NCBI GenBank assembly: GCA_963792815.1
Contig: CAWBXR010000012.1
Coordinates: 372,001 to 436,000 of the forward strand
Length of the DNA: 64,000 bases
DNA from: JARRPM01 sp963792815
GTDB taxonomy: Bacteria > Pseudomonadota > Gammaproteobacteria > Pseudomonadales > Halieaceae
Direction of reading: 5' to 3'
Positions 1 through 8,499 of this stretch are shown here, piece after piece (the stretch's first letter is position 1; each line of letters starts with the position of its first letter). Position numbers and translations under genes: made by a program. Under the pieces are notes generated by a model. It did not search any database and was not told where the DNA came from. It saw only the letters and a list, made by a program, of their open reading frames with translations.

Positions 1-180
1 GAAATGCTGGGTGGTCGCTATCTCACATCACCCGGTGCGACCGAGGTGGTTTACTCGGTGATTTACACGCTGGAAGAACTCTTCGAAATGACAGGCATCG
101 CACTATTCGTCTATGCGATTTTGAATTACGCCACGGCGGAGTTTTCGCGACTGACCTATGTGATCAGCGAGAACGTATGA
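1..180 (+). CDS. C-terminal end of an integral membrane protein (5' cut by window)
   Basis: The reading frame is open from the first base and stops with TGA at 178-180, leaving 59 residues of a larger protein. The visible part has a run ELFEMTGIALFVYAIL that looks like the last transmembrane helix. It is followed by a short polar tail ending in ISENV. An acidic EELFEM motif before a terminal helix is common in small uncharacterised membrane proteins, but the family cannot be named from this fragment. Confidence 0.6.
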   Translation, partial: EMLGGRYLTSPGATEVVYSVIYTLEELFEMTGIALFVYAILNYATAEFSRLTYVISENV

Positions 181-302
181 TGCGGATCCCGCACTCGAGC
201 CCAGGATGAGCAGGTCTTGGTGATCGCCCTCTTCCAACGACGGCGCCAGGATCTTCTGCAGATGCAGCACTCGACAGCAAACTCCACTGGATGGTTTACC
301 CC

Positions 303-602
303 ATGAGCACTATTCCCAGCCACGAGCAACCCACCACCCCGCAAGAGTGCATCGATACCTGGCGTGACAGGGGGCGTATCCCGACGCCCACCCCCAGCGG
401 GAGCATCATGGATATGCTGATCATTCACCTGATCGAGGCGACTGCGATCGACGGCATACCGATAGACCTGGTGGTTGAGGCCCGGGCGAGCAAGCGCGCC
501 CCATATAAACGGTTCGCGGTGGTGTTCAGCCATGACAGGCCGACCCAGGAGTACCCCGTTCCGACACTGTGGGTCAGGAACGGACAGAGCGCCTGGCTTT
601 AG
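303..602 (+). CDS. Hypothetical protein, 99 aa
   Basis: The product begins MSTIPSHEQPTTPQECIDTW; an in-frame ATG 12 bases upstream is the alternative start. The first 35 residues are Pro/Thr-rich and probably disordered. The middle is hydrophobic (MDMLIIHLIEA) and the end is basic to aromatic, with no signal peptide or cysteine motif. I do not recognise the family. Codon use is GC-rich like the surrounding chromosome, which supports a real gene. No clear Shine-Dalgarno sequence is visible and no neighbour suggests a role. Confidence 0.4.
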   Translation: MSTIPSHEQPTTPQECIDTWRDRGRIPTPTPSGSIMDMLIIHLIEATAIDGIPIDLVVEARASKRAPYKRFAVVFSHDRPTQEYPVPTLWVRNGQSAWL

Positions 603-1045
603 CTTTTATCCACTCACCGGGCACCGGGCGATACCAAATAGCGTACCCCGGCGTGAGTGACGCTTCCGGGCATCGCGAACAAAGGGCGCAGATTCATACC
701 AAGTGGTGCGGAGTTTGCAGGCCAGACGACCGTGGTGCAGGACAATGAAGCTACTGAAATGACAACCAACCTCGCCCTCCCTTGCAGGCGGGGATAGAGG
801 TTTGAGCCTGTTTTGCATCGTTCCCATGAAACCGCAACTGGACGCAGCCGTATGACGCTGCAGATTCTAAGCGTCCGGAGGGCGACACCTTTCAGGTATC
901 CCGGGCCGCTAGAATGAGGTCCGAATCGGCTCAAGTAAAGTACCGGAAACTGTATAGATTTGATTATGCAATAACTCCCAGTTTTTGATACATTCATTCC
1001 CCAATCCGCAGCCCTGCCTAAAAAGACAATTCAAGGACATCGTTC
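603..1045. other. Gene-poor stretch of about 440 bp
   Basis: I see no convincing coding frame here. The open frames on both strands lack start signals and recognisable protein content. The last 150 bases become AT-richer ahead of the methyltransferase and could hold its promoter. An AAGGA ribosome site lies at about 1033-1037. No tRNA or repeat was seen. Confidence 0.4.
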
Positions 1046-1771
1046 ATGCCACAACTTGATACCAAGCTCCACTTGAACATGTTGGAGAGAGGAAAAAAAC
1101 GTCGCTTATTGGAGGCAGAGAAAAAGCGTCCTTCAATAATCCAAAGAATATTAAATCAGTTTCAGCAGTTGATGACGGGCAAGAATACACAGAACTCCGA
1201 TAAGAAAGATATTTATGGTCTGGAATGGGGCGACCCGGAGACTCAATCGACCCTTGCGCATGTTCGAGATCATTTCCTGAAACCCTACCTCTCCCCAGCT
1301 ACAACCGTATTGGAAATTGGGCCGGGTGGCGGAAGGTGGACGCGCTATATGCTGGATGCAAAGAAGGTTTATGCCGTTGACTACCACCAGGAGCTTCTGG
1401 ATGAACTGCGCTCTAACTATGACTCTCCAAAGGTAGTCCACATTTTAAACAACGGCGATGACTTCCCTGGCGTTCCCGATGGCTCGGTTGATTTTTTATT
1501 TTCTTTCGGCACATTTGTGCACCTTGATGTGGACATTATTGCTCGATACCTGCAAAACATGAAACCCGTCCTGGCTGAGCATGCCAATGTAGTTATTCAG
1601 TACTCCGACAAGACAAAAGACAAAGCCAAAGATAACCCGACATTTTCGGAAAATACTCCCCACTTAATGCGGCAACTCTTGTTATCGAGTGGCTATACCA
1701 TCGTGGAAGAAGAATTAAACATATTGGATCACAGTTCCATTGTTCGTTTCGTTATCTCCAAAACCGACTGA
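1046..1771 (+). CDS. Class I SAM-dependent methyltransferase
   Basis: This 241-residue protein has a basic N-terminal 45-residue extension followed by a Rossmann-type methyltransferase domain. Motif I is VLEIGPGGGRWT (about residues 94-105). The acidic end of strand beta-2 is YAVDYH, and FSFGTFVHLD is the post-II/motif IV region. The substrate cannot be deduced; small-molecule, lipid and glycan methyltransferases share this fold. The start is supported by AAGGA eight bases upstream. The gene is clearly more AT-rich than its neighbours and stands alone between two gene-poor stretches, which suggests acquisition by transfer (inference). Confidence 0.75.
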   Translation: MPQLDTKLHLNMLERGKKRRLLEAEKKRPSIIQRILNQFQQLMTGKNTQNSDKKDIYGLEWGDPETQSTLAHVRDHFLKPYLSPATTVLEIGPGGGRWTRYMLDAKKVYAVDYHQELLDELRSNYDSPKVVHILNNGDDFPGVPDGSVDFLFSFGTFVHLDVDIIARYLQNMKPVLAEHANVVIQYSDKTKDKAKDNPTFSENTPHLMRQLLLSSGYTIVEEELNILDHSSIVRFVISKTD

Positions 1772-2074
1772 GCTGACTCAGAGCCCCCCCATAGGCACAT
1801 TCCAGCCCGTGTAGAGGAGCGCCTATACTCTGCACGGTACCCCTGTGATCGATTGGGGCTGGAAGGGCCCTGGTGATCGACCATCCATTGCACCTTGAAA
1901 GTAACGGTCGGCTTGAGCTGATATGATGGCTCGCTACCCGCTCGTTACCACGTTTGTAGTTGCCCCTAGCATGGGCAATCAGCTGCTGCGCATCGCACCC
2001 ACTGCACCCTTTAGGCCCAGGCGAGGAACTGTTTGGCCAGCAGAACCAAGCTGAGGCCTGGGATGAGGCTTGAA
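1772..2074. other. Gene-poor stretch of about 300 bp between convergent genes
   Basis: The methyltransferase (plus) and the desaturase (minus) converge here. No coding frame with support was found. Short inverted repeats such as GTAACG...CGTTAC (around 1900-1965) exist but are too weak to call as terminators. Confidence 0.35.
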
Positions 2075-2995
2075 TCAGGACGGGGCCGAGGCCGCAGCCA
2101 CCGCGTGCCGCAACAGCTGGCCATAACCGCGAAAGACAGGGACATCATCCAGTGCCCTGCGCTGTTTGAGATGCGCGTGGAGAGCCGCCAGCCGGTAACA
2201 GGGCACGCTCGCCATGAAATGATGTTCCAGATGATAGTTGACGCCGTTGGGCGCGAATATCAGGCGCTGCCACCAGGGCGCTTCCACGGTTCGGGTGTTC
2301 ATCCTGGGATCGGGGTCGTAGAGATCCGGCACCACCGCATGCTCTGCCACCTGGCGCACACGGATAACCAGCATGAAAACACTCAGGAAGGTGCCCAGCC
2401 AGATCGCATAGGCCCAGCCGATACCTGCAGCGTAGAGCGCCAGGAAGAGCAGGAACTGCACCAGAAGCTGGCGCAGCAGGGGCAGTGAACCCTGGCGCGT
2501 CTCCCTGCTGATAACACCCGAGGCGCCACGGAATATGGCGGCCAGCAGCTTGATTCCGGTCTGGCCGCTCAGGTCGCGGATGACCTTGCGCCGGAAACTC
2601 TCGCGGGAGACCGGATAGGCCGCATAGTTCGGCAGGTCTGGATCCTCGCGGGTACCCGCCTTGCGATGATGTTCCAGGTGCCCGCTGGCGTAGGCTGTCA
2701 GGTCACTGAACACCGGGGCGGCGCAGAGCCATTGCCCCACCACCTTGTTCAACCAGGGGGTTGCAAACAGCGTGTTGTGCCCCGCCTCGTGCATCAGTAC
2801 CGACAGCCCCAACTGCCTGCCGGCCAACAGAATCATCGCCAACAGAATCGTCAGGGGATTGGGGAAGGCCGCGACCAGGGCAAAAATCGCCGCAATCATC
2901 AACCAGTTGCCCAGCACCAGCCGCCAGGCCTGCAGATCGCTTTTCGCGGTAAAGCGGGCGACCTCTTCTTTGCTCAGGTATTCGTTGATTTTCAT
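2075..2995 (-). CDS. Membrane fatty acid desaturase family protein
   Basis: The 306-residue protein carries the three histidine boxes of the diiron membrane desaturase superfamily: HEAGH at residues 69-73, HLEHH at 106-110 and YHLEHH near 255. These bind the two irons that activate oxygen to insert a double bond into an acyl chain. Hydrophobic segments near 30-60 and 175-215 fit a four-helix inner-membrane topology. The start is supported by a GAGAG stretch just upstream. It is probably monocistronic. The exact substrate (phospholipid acyl chain, acyl-CoA or carotenoid-like lipid) is not readable from sequence. Confidence 0.85.
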   Translation of the reverse strand: MKINEYLSKEEVARFTAKSDLQAWRLVLGNWLMIAAIFALVAAFPNPLTILLAMILLAGRQLGLSVLMHEAGHNTLFATPWLNKVVGQWLCAAPVFSDLTAYASGHLEHHRKAGTREDPDLPNYAAYPVSRESFRRKVIRDLSGQTGIKLLAAIFRGASGVISRETRQGSLPLLRQLLVQFLLFLALYAAGIGWAYAIWLGTFLSVFMLVIRVRQVAEHAVVPDLYDPDPRMNTRTVEAPWWQRLIFAPNGVNYHLEHHFMASVPCYRLAALHAHLKQRRALDDVPVFRGYGQLLRHAVAAASAPS

Positions 2996-3191
2996 AGTGC
3001 TCTCGCCCCGCTTCCGGCAGACAGACGCAACCTGGCCCTAAGAGCCGCATGAGCCCATATTGCCTGCATCGCGCCGCAGGGGCAATGCTGCCACCAAAGT
3101 GCAGGGCGGCACAGACCGCCGGCCCTTCGGCAGGAGAATTCTATACAGTCTTTGGGTCCGGGCAGGTCTGCCGATCACCGGCAGCAGCTTC

Positions 3192-3803
3192 TTACGGGGA
3201 GACTTCTTTGACATAAGGGGAGTTTGCGCCCAGGTAGGGCTGAACTGCGGCGTCCATTCGCTGCAGGGTGCGGGTGACCGAGGTCACCGCTGCGACATTG
3301 GCGAGCCAGACCGGAATCAGGCCGCCCGGGTCGCCGTACACCTGGTATATCACCTCAACCCACCCATCGGGTTCCGGTCGCAGCATCCAGTAACCCCCGA
3401 AGTCAGGCACCCGCACGAACTTCTCCTCACGGGGCACGAAATCCGGAAAGTTGCTGATCGTAATCGTTATCTCGCCGGTCGCCGCATCCTGCCGGTAATC
3501 AAAGCGCACGACGGTATCCCGGTCCTGCATGGGCCACGGCGCATCGACTATCCCGTAGACGTAGGCCTGCTCGTAGCCATGCTCCTCGATAATCCGTGCG
3601 CCACCGCTGCGGTAGACCCAGTTGCGATTGAATTCCGCATCCTTGAGCAGCGCCATCACCGCGTTGAGTGAGGCTTTTACCCGTGTTACTCCCCTGATTT
3701 CCCGCAGGGACGACCCGGCATAGTCGCGTTGTTGGACCACCAGCTTATCGGTGCTTACCACCTGCTCCCAAGCCGCGGCAGCCAGGGGCAGCGCCAGCAA
3801 CAC
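3192..3803 (-). CDS. START-domain (polyketide-cyclase-like) secreted protein, N-terminus frameshifted
   Basis: The 200-residue product is a START/SRPBCC lipid-binding-type domain. Typical stretches are DRDTVVRFDYR, FPDFVPREEKFVRVPDFGGYW and GWVEVIYQVYGDPGGLIPVW. As written, translation would start at a GTG in the middle of a hydrophobic segment. If one base is removed from the five-G run at 3814-3818, the frame extends to a GTG at 3852 and yields a full signal peptide (VSVISWLRAGKTPILFVLLA, then the Ala-rich cleavage region). A sequencing indel or a recent frameshift is therefore likely. It lies 28 bp after the glutathione S-transferase gene and probably shares its transcript. Confidence 0.7.
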   Translation of the reverse strand: MLLALPLAAAAWEQVVSTDKLVVQQRDYAGSSLREIRGVTRVKASLNAVMALLKDAEFNRNWVYRSGGARIIEEHGYEQAYVYGIVDAPWPMQDRDTVVRFDYRQDAATGEITITISNFPDFVPREEKFVRVPDFGGYWMLRPEPDGWVEVIYQVYGDPGGLIPVWLANVAAVTSVTRTLQRMDAAVQPYLGANSPYVKEVSP

Positions 3804-3879
3804 AAACAGTATCGGGGGTCTTGCCGGCCCGCAGCCACGAAATGACGCTCACCGGGAACGCCCTGCGCCTGTCCGGCAC

Positions 3880-4518
3880 CTAGCGGGCTGGGCGTAAGCT
3901 GAACTGGTCACGGTCAGCGAAGGCGGCCTGCCAGGCGGACCGCCCGGCAAGCCTGTCAAGGTATCCACTGAAACAGTCGTCAGCGCATAACCCGTATAAC
4001 CTTGCCCACATGACGTTGTGACCCATCACGCAATCCACCGCGCTGAACGTCGGCCCGAGTATATAAGGTTCGCTCTCCAGACGGCTCTTCAGCTGGGGCT
4101 CGATCTCGGAGCGAAACTTTTGCATGTAGCGCTCAATCGTTCGGTCGTCGCGCTCACCGGGGGAGAAGAGGTCCCGGTGCAGTCGCAACTGCCACAGCAC
4201 CATGTCCACCCATGATGCGCCAAAATGCAGCATTTGCAGGTAATCGGCGCGCTCGGGGGTAAAGCTACCCGGGGGCGGTGCCAGCGCTTTATCCGGGTAG
4301 ATGTCTGCCAGCAGCGCGACCATCGCGCCGCTTTCGATCATGGTGAAGGCGCTCCCATCTGCCAGGCTGAGCTCGAGCACGGGCACCGCATGGTTGGGAT
4401 TGCGTTGCAGGTTATCCGCTTGATACTGCTGGCCCTGGTACAGGGCCAGCGTCTCGACCTCAAAGTCATCACCCACAAGCTCATGCAACAGCCACTTCAC
4501 CCTGGCACTGCGCGACAT
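3880..4518 (-). CDS. Glutathione S-transferase family protein
   Basis: Thioredoxin-like N-terminal and all-helical C-terminal GST domains are recognisable: SARVKWLLHEL, NHAVPVLEL, the TMIESGAM glutathione-binding motif and FSAVDCVMGHNVMWA. GSTs conjugate glutathione to electrophiles or act as isomerases or peroxidases. The annotated ATG lies inside the first beta strand. The true N-terminus reads RIKLYHFP upstream in the same frame (to about 4545), but no ATG, GTG or TTG exists there after the preceding stop. The initiator has either been mutated or is a rare ATA/ATC codon. It sits between the SRPBCC-SDR gene and the START gene, suggesting a three-gene operon. Confidence 0.75.
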   Translation of the reverse strand: MSRSARVKWLLHELVGDDFEVETLALYQGQQYQADNLQRNPNHAVPVLELSLADGSAFTMIESGAMVALLADIYPDKALAPPPGSFTPERADYLQMLHFGASWVDMVLWQLRLHRDLFSPGERDDRTIERYMQKFRSEIEPQLKSRLESEPYILGPTFSAVDCVMGHNVMWARLYGLCADDCFSGYLDRLAGRSAWQAAFADRDQFSLRPAR

Positions 4519-4583
4519 GGGAAAGTGGTAAAGCTTGATGCGGCTGATGTCTATGTCGCTATTCCTCTTACCTATCCTTTTAC

Positions 4584-6045
4584 CTATCCTCTGGCCTTGA
4601 CCCGCGTTTTGCGGGGCGACTTCCGGGCCGAACCGGCTGGCTCCCCGGTCGAATCCAGCAATTCCTCGAGCGTTGCCAGCAACTGCGCCCGCTCTGCCGG
4701 TGTCTCCCGGGTATTGTTGAATATGTGGCTGGGGTGTTGTTCCCGGTCCAGCCAGAACTTGCCGGAGACCTTGCCCGCCTCAGTGGCGGCTGCCAACCAG
4801 ACCGCAGTGTCGGCGCCCTCTTCCGGGCTGCGCAACAGGCAGCGGGTTACCTTGTAAAACGTGCTCAGGGAGGTCTCCACCCCGGGCGTGTCTGCCCAGC
4901 CCGGATGCATAGCGTTTACCACTATACCCTCCTCGCGCCAGCGCTCGGCCCACTCCTCGGTCAGGATCATCAGACCCCGCTTGGCTCGGGCATAGGCCAC
5001 CGAACCGGAGTAGTTACCGCGACTGCTTTGCAGGTCATCGGGGTGAATTTTCTGGGTATACATACCACCCGAGGACACGTTGACCACCCGGGCCGATGCC
5101 GACTTTGCCAGCAGGGGCTGCAGGCGTTCGGTCAGGACATAGGGGGACAGGAGTAACAGGGCGAAGCTCTTTTCGAAACCCTCCGCTGTCTGCTGCCGCG
5201 GGTTGAACAATGCGCCCGCGTTATTGATCAGCATGTCGATCAGCATCACCGGACGCCAGCAGGCGATCGGCCAGCGCATGTACTTCTGCGATAATGCCCA
5301 GGTCGCACAGCTCTACGGTCACCTGCGGGTTGCCCGTCTGCTCGCGGATCTCGCGAGCCGTTGCCTCGGCCTTGGCGCTGTCTCGCGCCACAAGGGTGAC
5401 GCGCGCACCCAGCTCAGCAAGTGCGGCAGCCGCCGCGCGACCGACCCCGGAGGTGGCGCCGGTGACAACGGCGTGCCGGTCTGCGAGGTAGGCCGACACC
5501 GGTTTCCAGTGCTTGCGCGACTGCCTGTACCCAAATCGGTGAAGCGCCACAGGCCGGGCAGGATGAGTTTGTCTGCCAGGGCCAGGCGACGGGATTCGGC
5601 CGGTGCCTCGAAAGCATCCTCCAGGGCGGCCTTCAAACCCTCCATGGTACTCTTGCCTACCTTGTCCATAGCGGCGGGATAGACCCGGTTGGCGGCAGCC
5701 AGGGGCAGCGGGAAGTTAAAATTGGCGATGTACCGAACCGCCGTACCCTCTTCGGTAGCGGTGAAAATGATCTCCTCACGGGCAGTGAAAACGCGCGAGT
5801 CGACGGTCATCAGCATCCTGCGATCCGGCTCGAATTCGATCACGGTGTAGTGCAAGAGAGAAGCCGGCTTTCATATCGATGCGGAATTCGCTCCCCACAC
5901 CGGGCTCGCCGGGCGTAAGGCGGTGACCTGCGGCCACACCCGGGTCCCATTCCTCGATACGGGAAAACTCGGACACGTAGGCAAAGACCTCGCGCAAGGG
6001 CCTGTTAACTGTCACGGTTTCGTCGAGAGTGACTATCTTGCTCAT
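4584..6045 (-). pseudogene. SRPBCC-SDR fusion oxidoreductase (DHRS12-like), broken by three frameshifts
   Basis: Reading from 6045 downward, an SRPBCC lipid-binding-type domain (starting MSKIVTLDETVTVNRPLREV) continues into a classical short-chain dehydrogenase with TGATSGVG, LINNAGALF, VVNVSSGGMY and the YARAK active site. The protein is split across alternating frames. An extra base lies near 5854 (joining GFSL to HYTVIEFEP), a missing base near 5529 (joining FTDLG to YRQSRKHW), and an extra base near 5241 (joining LLASGDA to IDMLINNAG). The net product would be about 485 residues. The same domain order, SRPBCC then SDR, occurs in the DHRS12 group (recalled, not searched). All catalytic residues survive, so assembly error is at least as likely as true decay. 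The GST and START genes follow on the same strand. Confidence 0.75.
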
Positions 6046-6253
6046 TGACCTTCTCCAATATGAAATACCCGGTTAATACGGATATCCACCGTGAATGGTT
6101 CAGCACCGACCTTGGCGATTGCTGCGGCTGGTCACCGCAACGGGAGCGATCTGAGCCCCGCTGATATGCAAAGCTCGGCCACGGGGCTCGCCCTCGCACG
6201 GGCAATTCGTCTGCCGTATACTACCCCAACCCCCCGACCAGAAGCGTGTCTCT

Positions 6254-6571
6254 ATGCCCCTCAAACTCAAAAAACTTGCCGCACTGCCACTCCTGGCAGT
6301 GATCCTTACCTGTACCGCCTGTTCAACCGCGGAAACACAACAACAGCAACAGCAGGTGGCGGGTAACCCGGTCGACAAGGATGGCCTGCCCATTCTCACG
6401 GATGAACAAGAGGACGCCGGTATCATTTGTAAGCGAGAGCCTGTTACCGGTACCCGAATTTCCAAAAAAAGCTGCACCACCGCAGAGCAGCGCGAACAAG
6501 CCAAGCGCATCGCCCAGGAAGAACTGATGACCACACAGCGCCGCGCTGCCGGCCCCACGATCACCGAATAA
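6254..6571 (+). CDS. Small lipoprotein
   Basis: The 105-residue product has a basic start, a hydrophobic core and a lipobox TCTACS, with Cys at about residue 23 as the lipidation site. A glutamine run (QQQQQQ) follows. The conserved-looking segment IICKREPVTGTRISKKSC contains two cysteines and resembles a motif seen in many small proteobacterial periplasmic proteins of unknown function. Its stop codon overlaps the ATG of the next gene (TAATG), so the two are translationally coupled. Function is unknown. Confidence 0.7.
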   Translation: MPLKLKKLAALPLLAVILTCTACSTAETQQQQQQVAGNPVDKDGLPILTDEQEDAGIICKREPVTGTRISKKSCTTAEQREQAKRIAQEELMTTQRRAAGPTITE

Positions 6572-7245
6572 TGGGCCAGCTCGCAGGAAAACGGGTCGTC
6601 ATAACCGACAAAAGCGCATTCATGGGGCCCGCCATCGAGGCGCGCTTCCTGCGCGAGCAAGCCCATGTCACCGCCGATTCCCGGGACCTCACCAAAGCAG
6701 GCGCCTGCGAGTCCCTGATAGAGGAAGCCGGGCACGTCGATATCCTCATCGTCAACCTGGCAGACCCGGCAGAGGCGCTGCCAGTGCAGGACATCAGCGA
6801 CGCCCGCTGGCAACAGGCCTTCGACCGGCTGGTACACCCCATGCACCGCCTGGTACGTGCGGTAACCCCGCAAATGATCGAGCGCGGCGCCGGAAAAATC
6901 ATCGTTATCGGCAGCGCGTCGGCCCTGCGCGCCATTCCCAACCAGGGCGCTTACTCCGCTGCCCGTGGCGCCCAGGTCTCGTACGTCCGCACGGTGGGCA
7001 CCGAACTCGCCCCCCGGGGCATCCAGCTCAACCTGGTCGCCCAGAACTGGGTGGACAACCCGACTTACTTCAGCAAGGAAATGCAAGCCCATCCGCGCTG
7101 GGAGGCACTGGTCAAGTCCCAGGTGCCCGCAGGACGACTGGGCAGCGGGGACGAAGATGCCGCCTTCGTGGCTTTTCTGGCCGGTGACGAAAGCGGCTTT
7201 TTTGTCGGGCAGTCCTTTCCGTTTGCGGGCGGCTGGGTGACCTGA
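6571..7245 (+). CDS. Halohydrin dehalogenase-like SDR-fold enzyme
   Basis: The 224-residue protein has the SDR fold but not SDR chemistry. The cofactor glycine motif is replaced by T12-x4-F17-x-G19 (TDKSAFMG). The catalytic set is S115-x12-Y128-x3-R132, with Arg in place of the SDR Lys. These two patterns define halohydrin dehalogenases, which turn vicinal haloalcohols into epoxides, releasing halide, and catalyse the reverse ring opening with small nucleophiles. The C-terminal QNWVDNPTYF and VGQSFPFAGGW also resemble HheB/HheD-type members (recalled). Reductases with a decayed site are the alternative. It is coupled by TAATG to a small lipoprotein gene. No other dehalogenation gene is nearby. 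Confidence 0.8.
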   Translation: MGQLAGKRVVITDKSAFMGPAIEARFLREQAHVTADSRDLTKAGACESLIEEAGHVDILIVNLADPAEALPVQDISDARWQQAFDRLVHPMHRLVRAVTPQMIERGAGKIIVIGSASALRAIPNQGAYSAARGAQVSYVRTVGTELAPRGIQLNLVAQNWVDNPTYFSKEMQAHPRWEALVKSQVPAGRLGSGDEDAAFVAFLAGDESGFFVGQSFPFAGGWVT

Positions 7246-7273
7246 GCTCCAGCCCGGAAGCCCCGGCAACAGG

Positions 7274-7288
7274 CCGGACCGGGTCCGG
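7274..7288. terminator. Short hairpin between convergent genes
   Basis: CCGGAC and GTCCGG flank a three-base loop between the dehalogenase-like gene and the esterase. There is no T-tract, so termination activity is uncertain. Confidence 0.2.
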
Positions 7289-7295
7289 CGTACCC

Positions 7296-7952
7296 CTAGG
7301 CCAGTAAGCGTTGTAGCCAGCGGGATATGTCCGCTACCTCCTGGGCGCAGACAGCATGCTCCATGGGATAACTCTTGTACTCCACTTCATACCCTCTTGC
7401 CGTGAGTTCACGCTCGGCCTCCCGACCCATGCGCTCCGGGACCATCGGGTCCTGGGTGCCGTGACAGATGAATACGGGAAGGTTCCGGTTGGCGCTGTTC
7501 GGGGTGATGGTCTCCCGGGTGGCGAAGTAGCTGGACATACACAGCAGGCCCGCCAGCGGCTGCATGTAGGTCAAGGCAGTCTGGTAGGCCACCGCCCCGC
7601 CCTGGGAAAATCCCGCCAGCACAATACGCTCACTCGGTATACCCCGGTCAGTCTCCCGGTCGACCAGCTGGCGGATGTTTTCCGCCGATGCAATGAGCTG
7701 CGAAGCGTCGATTTTCCGATCGATATTGATCTCGGTGATGTCATACCACGCAGGCATGACATAGCCGCCGTTAATCGTGACCGGAATGGAGGGGGCATTG
7801 GGAAAGACGAAACGTACAGCCATCTTGGCGGGCAACTGCAACTGCGACACCATGGGCACGAAGTCATTACCGTCCGCACCGAGCCCATGCAACAGGATGA
7901 CCGCGGACCTGGCGGGCAGGTCCGGTTCGATATCTATACACGGTAGCAGCAT
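7296..7952 (-). CDS. Carboxylesterase/phospholipase, alpha/beta hydrolase (Abhydrolase_2)
   Basis: This 218-residue protein matches the small bacterial carboxylesterase family (EstB/YpfH-like). VILLHGLGADGNDFVP forms the oxyanion region and GFSQGG the nucleophile elbow. Asp lies in HGTQDPMVP and His in YPMEHAVC. It should be a soluble cytoplasmic hydrolase of short-chain esters or lysophospholipids. I chose the ATG at 7952 because AAGGA lies eight bases upstream; a start 33 bases earlier lacks a ribosome site. It stands alone, convergent with the dehalogenase-like gene. Confidence 0.85.
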   Translation of the reverse strand: MLLPCIDIEPDLPARSAVILLHGLGADGNDFVPMVSQLQLPAKMAVRFVFPNAPSIPVTINGGYVMPAWYDITEINIDRKIDASQLIASAENIRQLVDRETDRGIPSERIVLAGFSQGGAVAYQTALTYMQPLAGLLCMSSYFATRETITPNSANRNLPVFICHGTQDPMVPERMGREAERELTARGYEVEYKSYPMEHAVCAQEVADISRWLQRLLA

Positions 7953-8086
7953 GTCAGCAGTCCTTGCGGGGTATGTTTGTCGCACGCCAGTATATCGTCG
8001 CCCTGCCCCGGCGACGATTTATTTTGCCTGTGCGCGCAAACGCGAGACAATAGGCGCCCCACCAACCCCGGCCGGATACTCCCTTG

Positions 8087-8485
8087 ATGACTGACAACTG
8101 TCCATGCGGCAGCAACAAGGTTTTCGATGCATGCTGTGGCCGTTTTCTGCTCGCAGGAAAACAGGCAGCGACACCCGAACAACTTATGCGCTCGCGCTAC
8201 AGCGCCTACGCGCTGGGGGGCCATGGCCAATACCTGTTGCGTACCTGGTTTCCGGCTACAGCAGGAGGTCTGACGGAGCAGGCCCTGTCCCGGCGGGACT
8301 GCGAATGGATCGGACTCGAGGTGATCGCCAGGCAGCAACGGGGCGACAAGGGCATCGTAGAGTTCAGGGCCCGCTATCGCGACAGCGACGGGCGTGAACA
8401 GGTGATGCATGAAAAATCGGTATTCCAGCGCCTGGCCGGACGCTGGCTCTATGTCGGGGGCGAGGTGAACTCGTCACCGGCCTGA
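8087..8485 (+). CDS. YchJ family (SEC-C motif, UPF0225) protein
   Basis: The product starts with a SEC-C zinc motif (CPCGSNKVFDACCG) and continues with the YchJ-type domain: QLMRSRYSAYALG, YLLRTWFP, WIGLEVI and the ending EKSVFQRLAGRWLYVGG. The length of 132 aa is near that of family members. YchJ proteins are small soluble zinc-binding proteins of unknown role. The gene ends 14 bases before the flavoprotein gene and is probably co-transcribed with it. Confidence 0.85.
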   Translation: MTDNCPCGSNKVFDACCGRFLLAGKQAATPEQLMRSRYSAYALGGHGQYLLRTWFPATAGGLTEQALSRRDCEWIGLEVIARQQRGDKGIVEFRARYRDSDGREQVMHEKSVFQRLAGRWLYVGGEVNSSPA

Positions 8486-8499
8486 CATCCCGCGACCGC

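Noticed and set aside
603..1045. Small genes or tRNA in the early gene-poor stretch
   Set aside because: No cloverleaf or supported start was found, and translated frames look random.
4571..4590. Tandem ACCTATCCT repeat
   Set aside because: Only two copies at a gene junction; too short to be more than chance duplication.
6100..7269. 389-codon minus-strand frame opposite the lipoprotein and dehalogenase-like genes
   Set aside because: The plus-strand genes have recognisable motifs and a TAATG junction; the minus frame does not.
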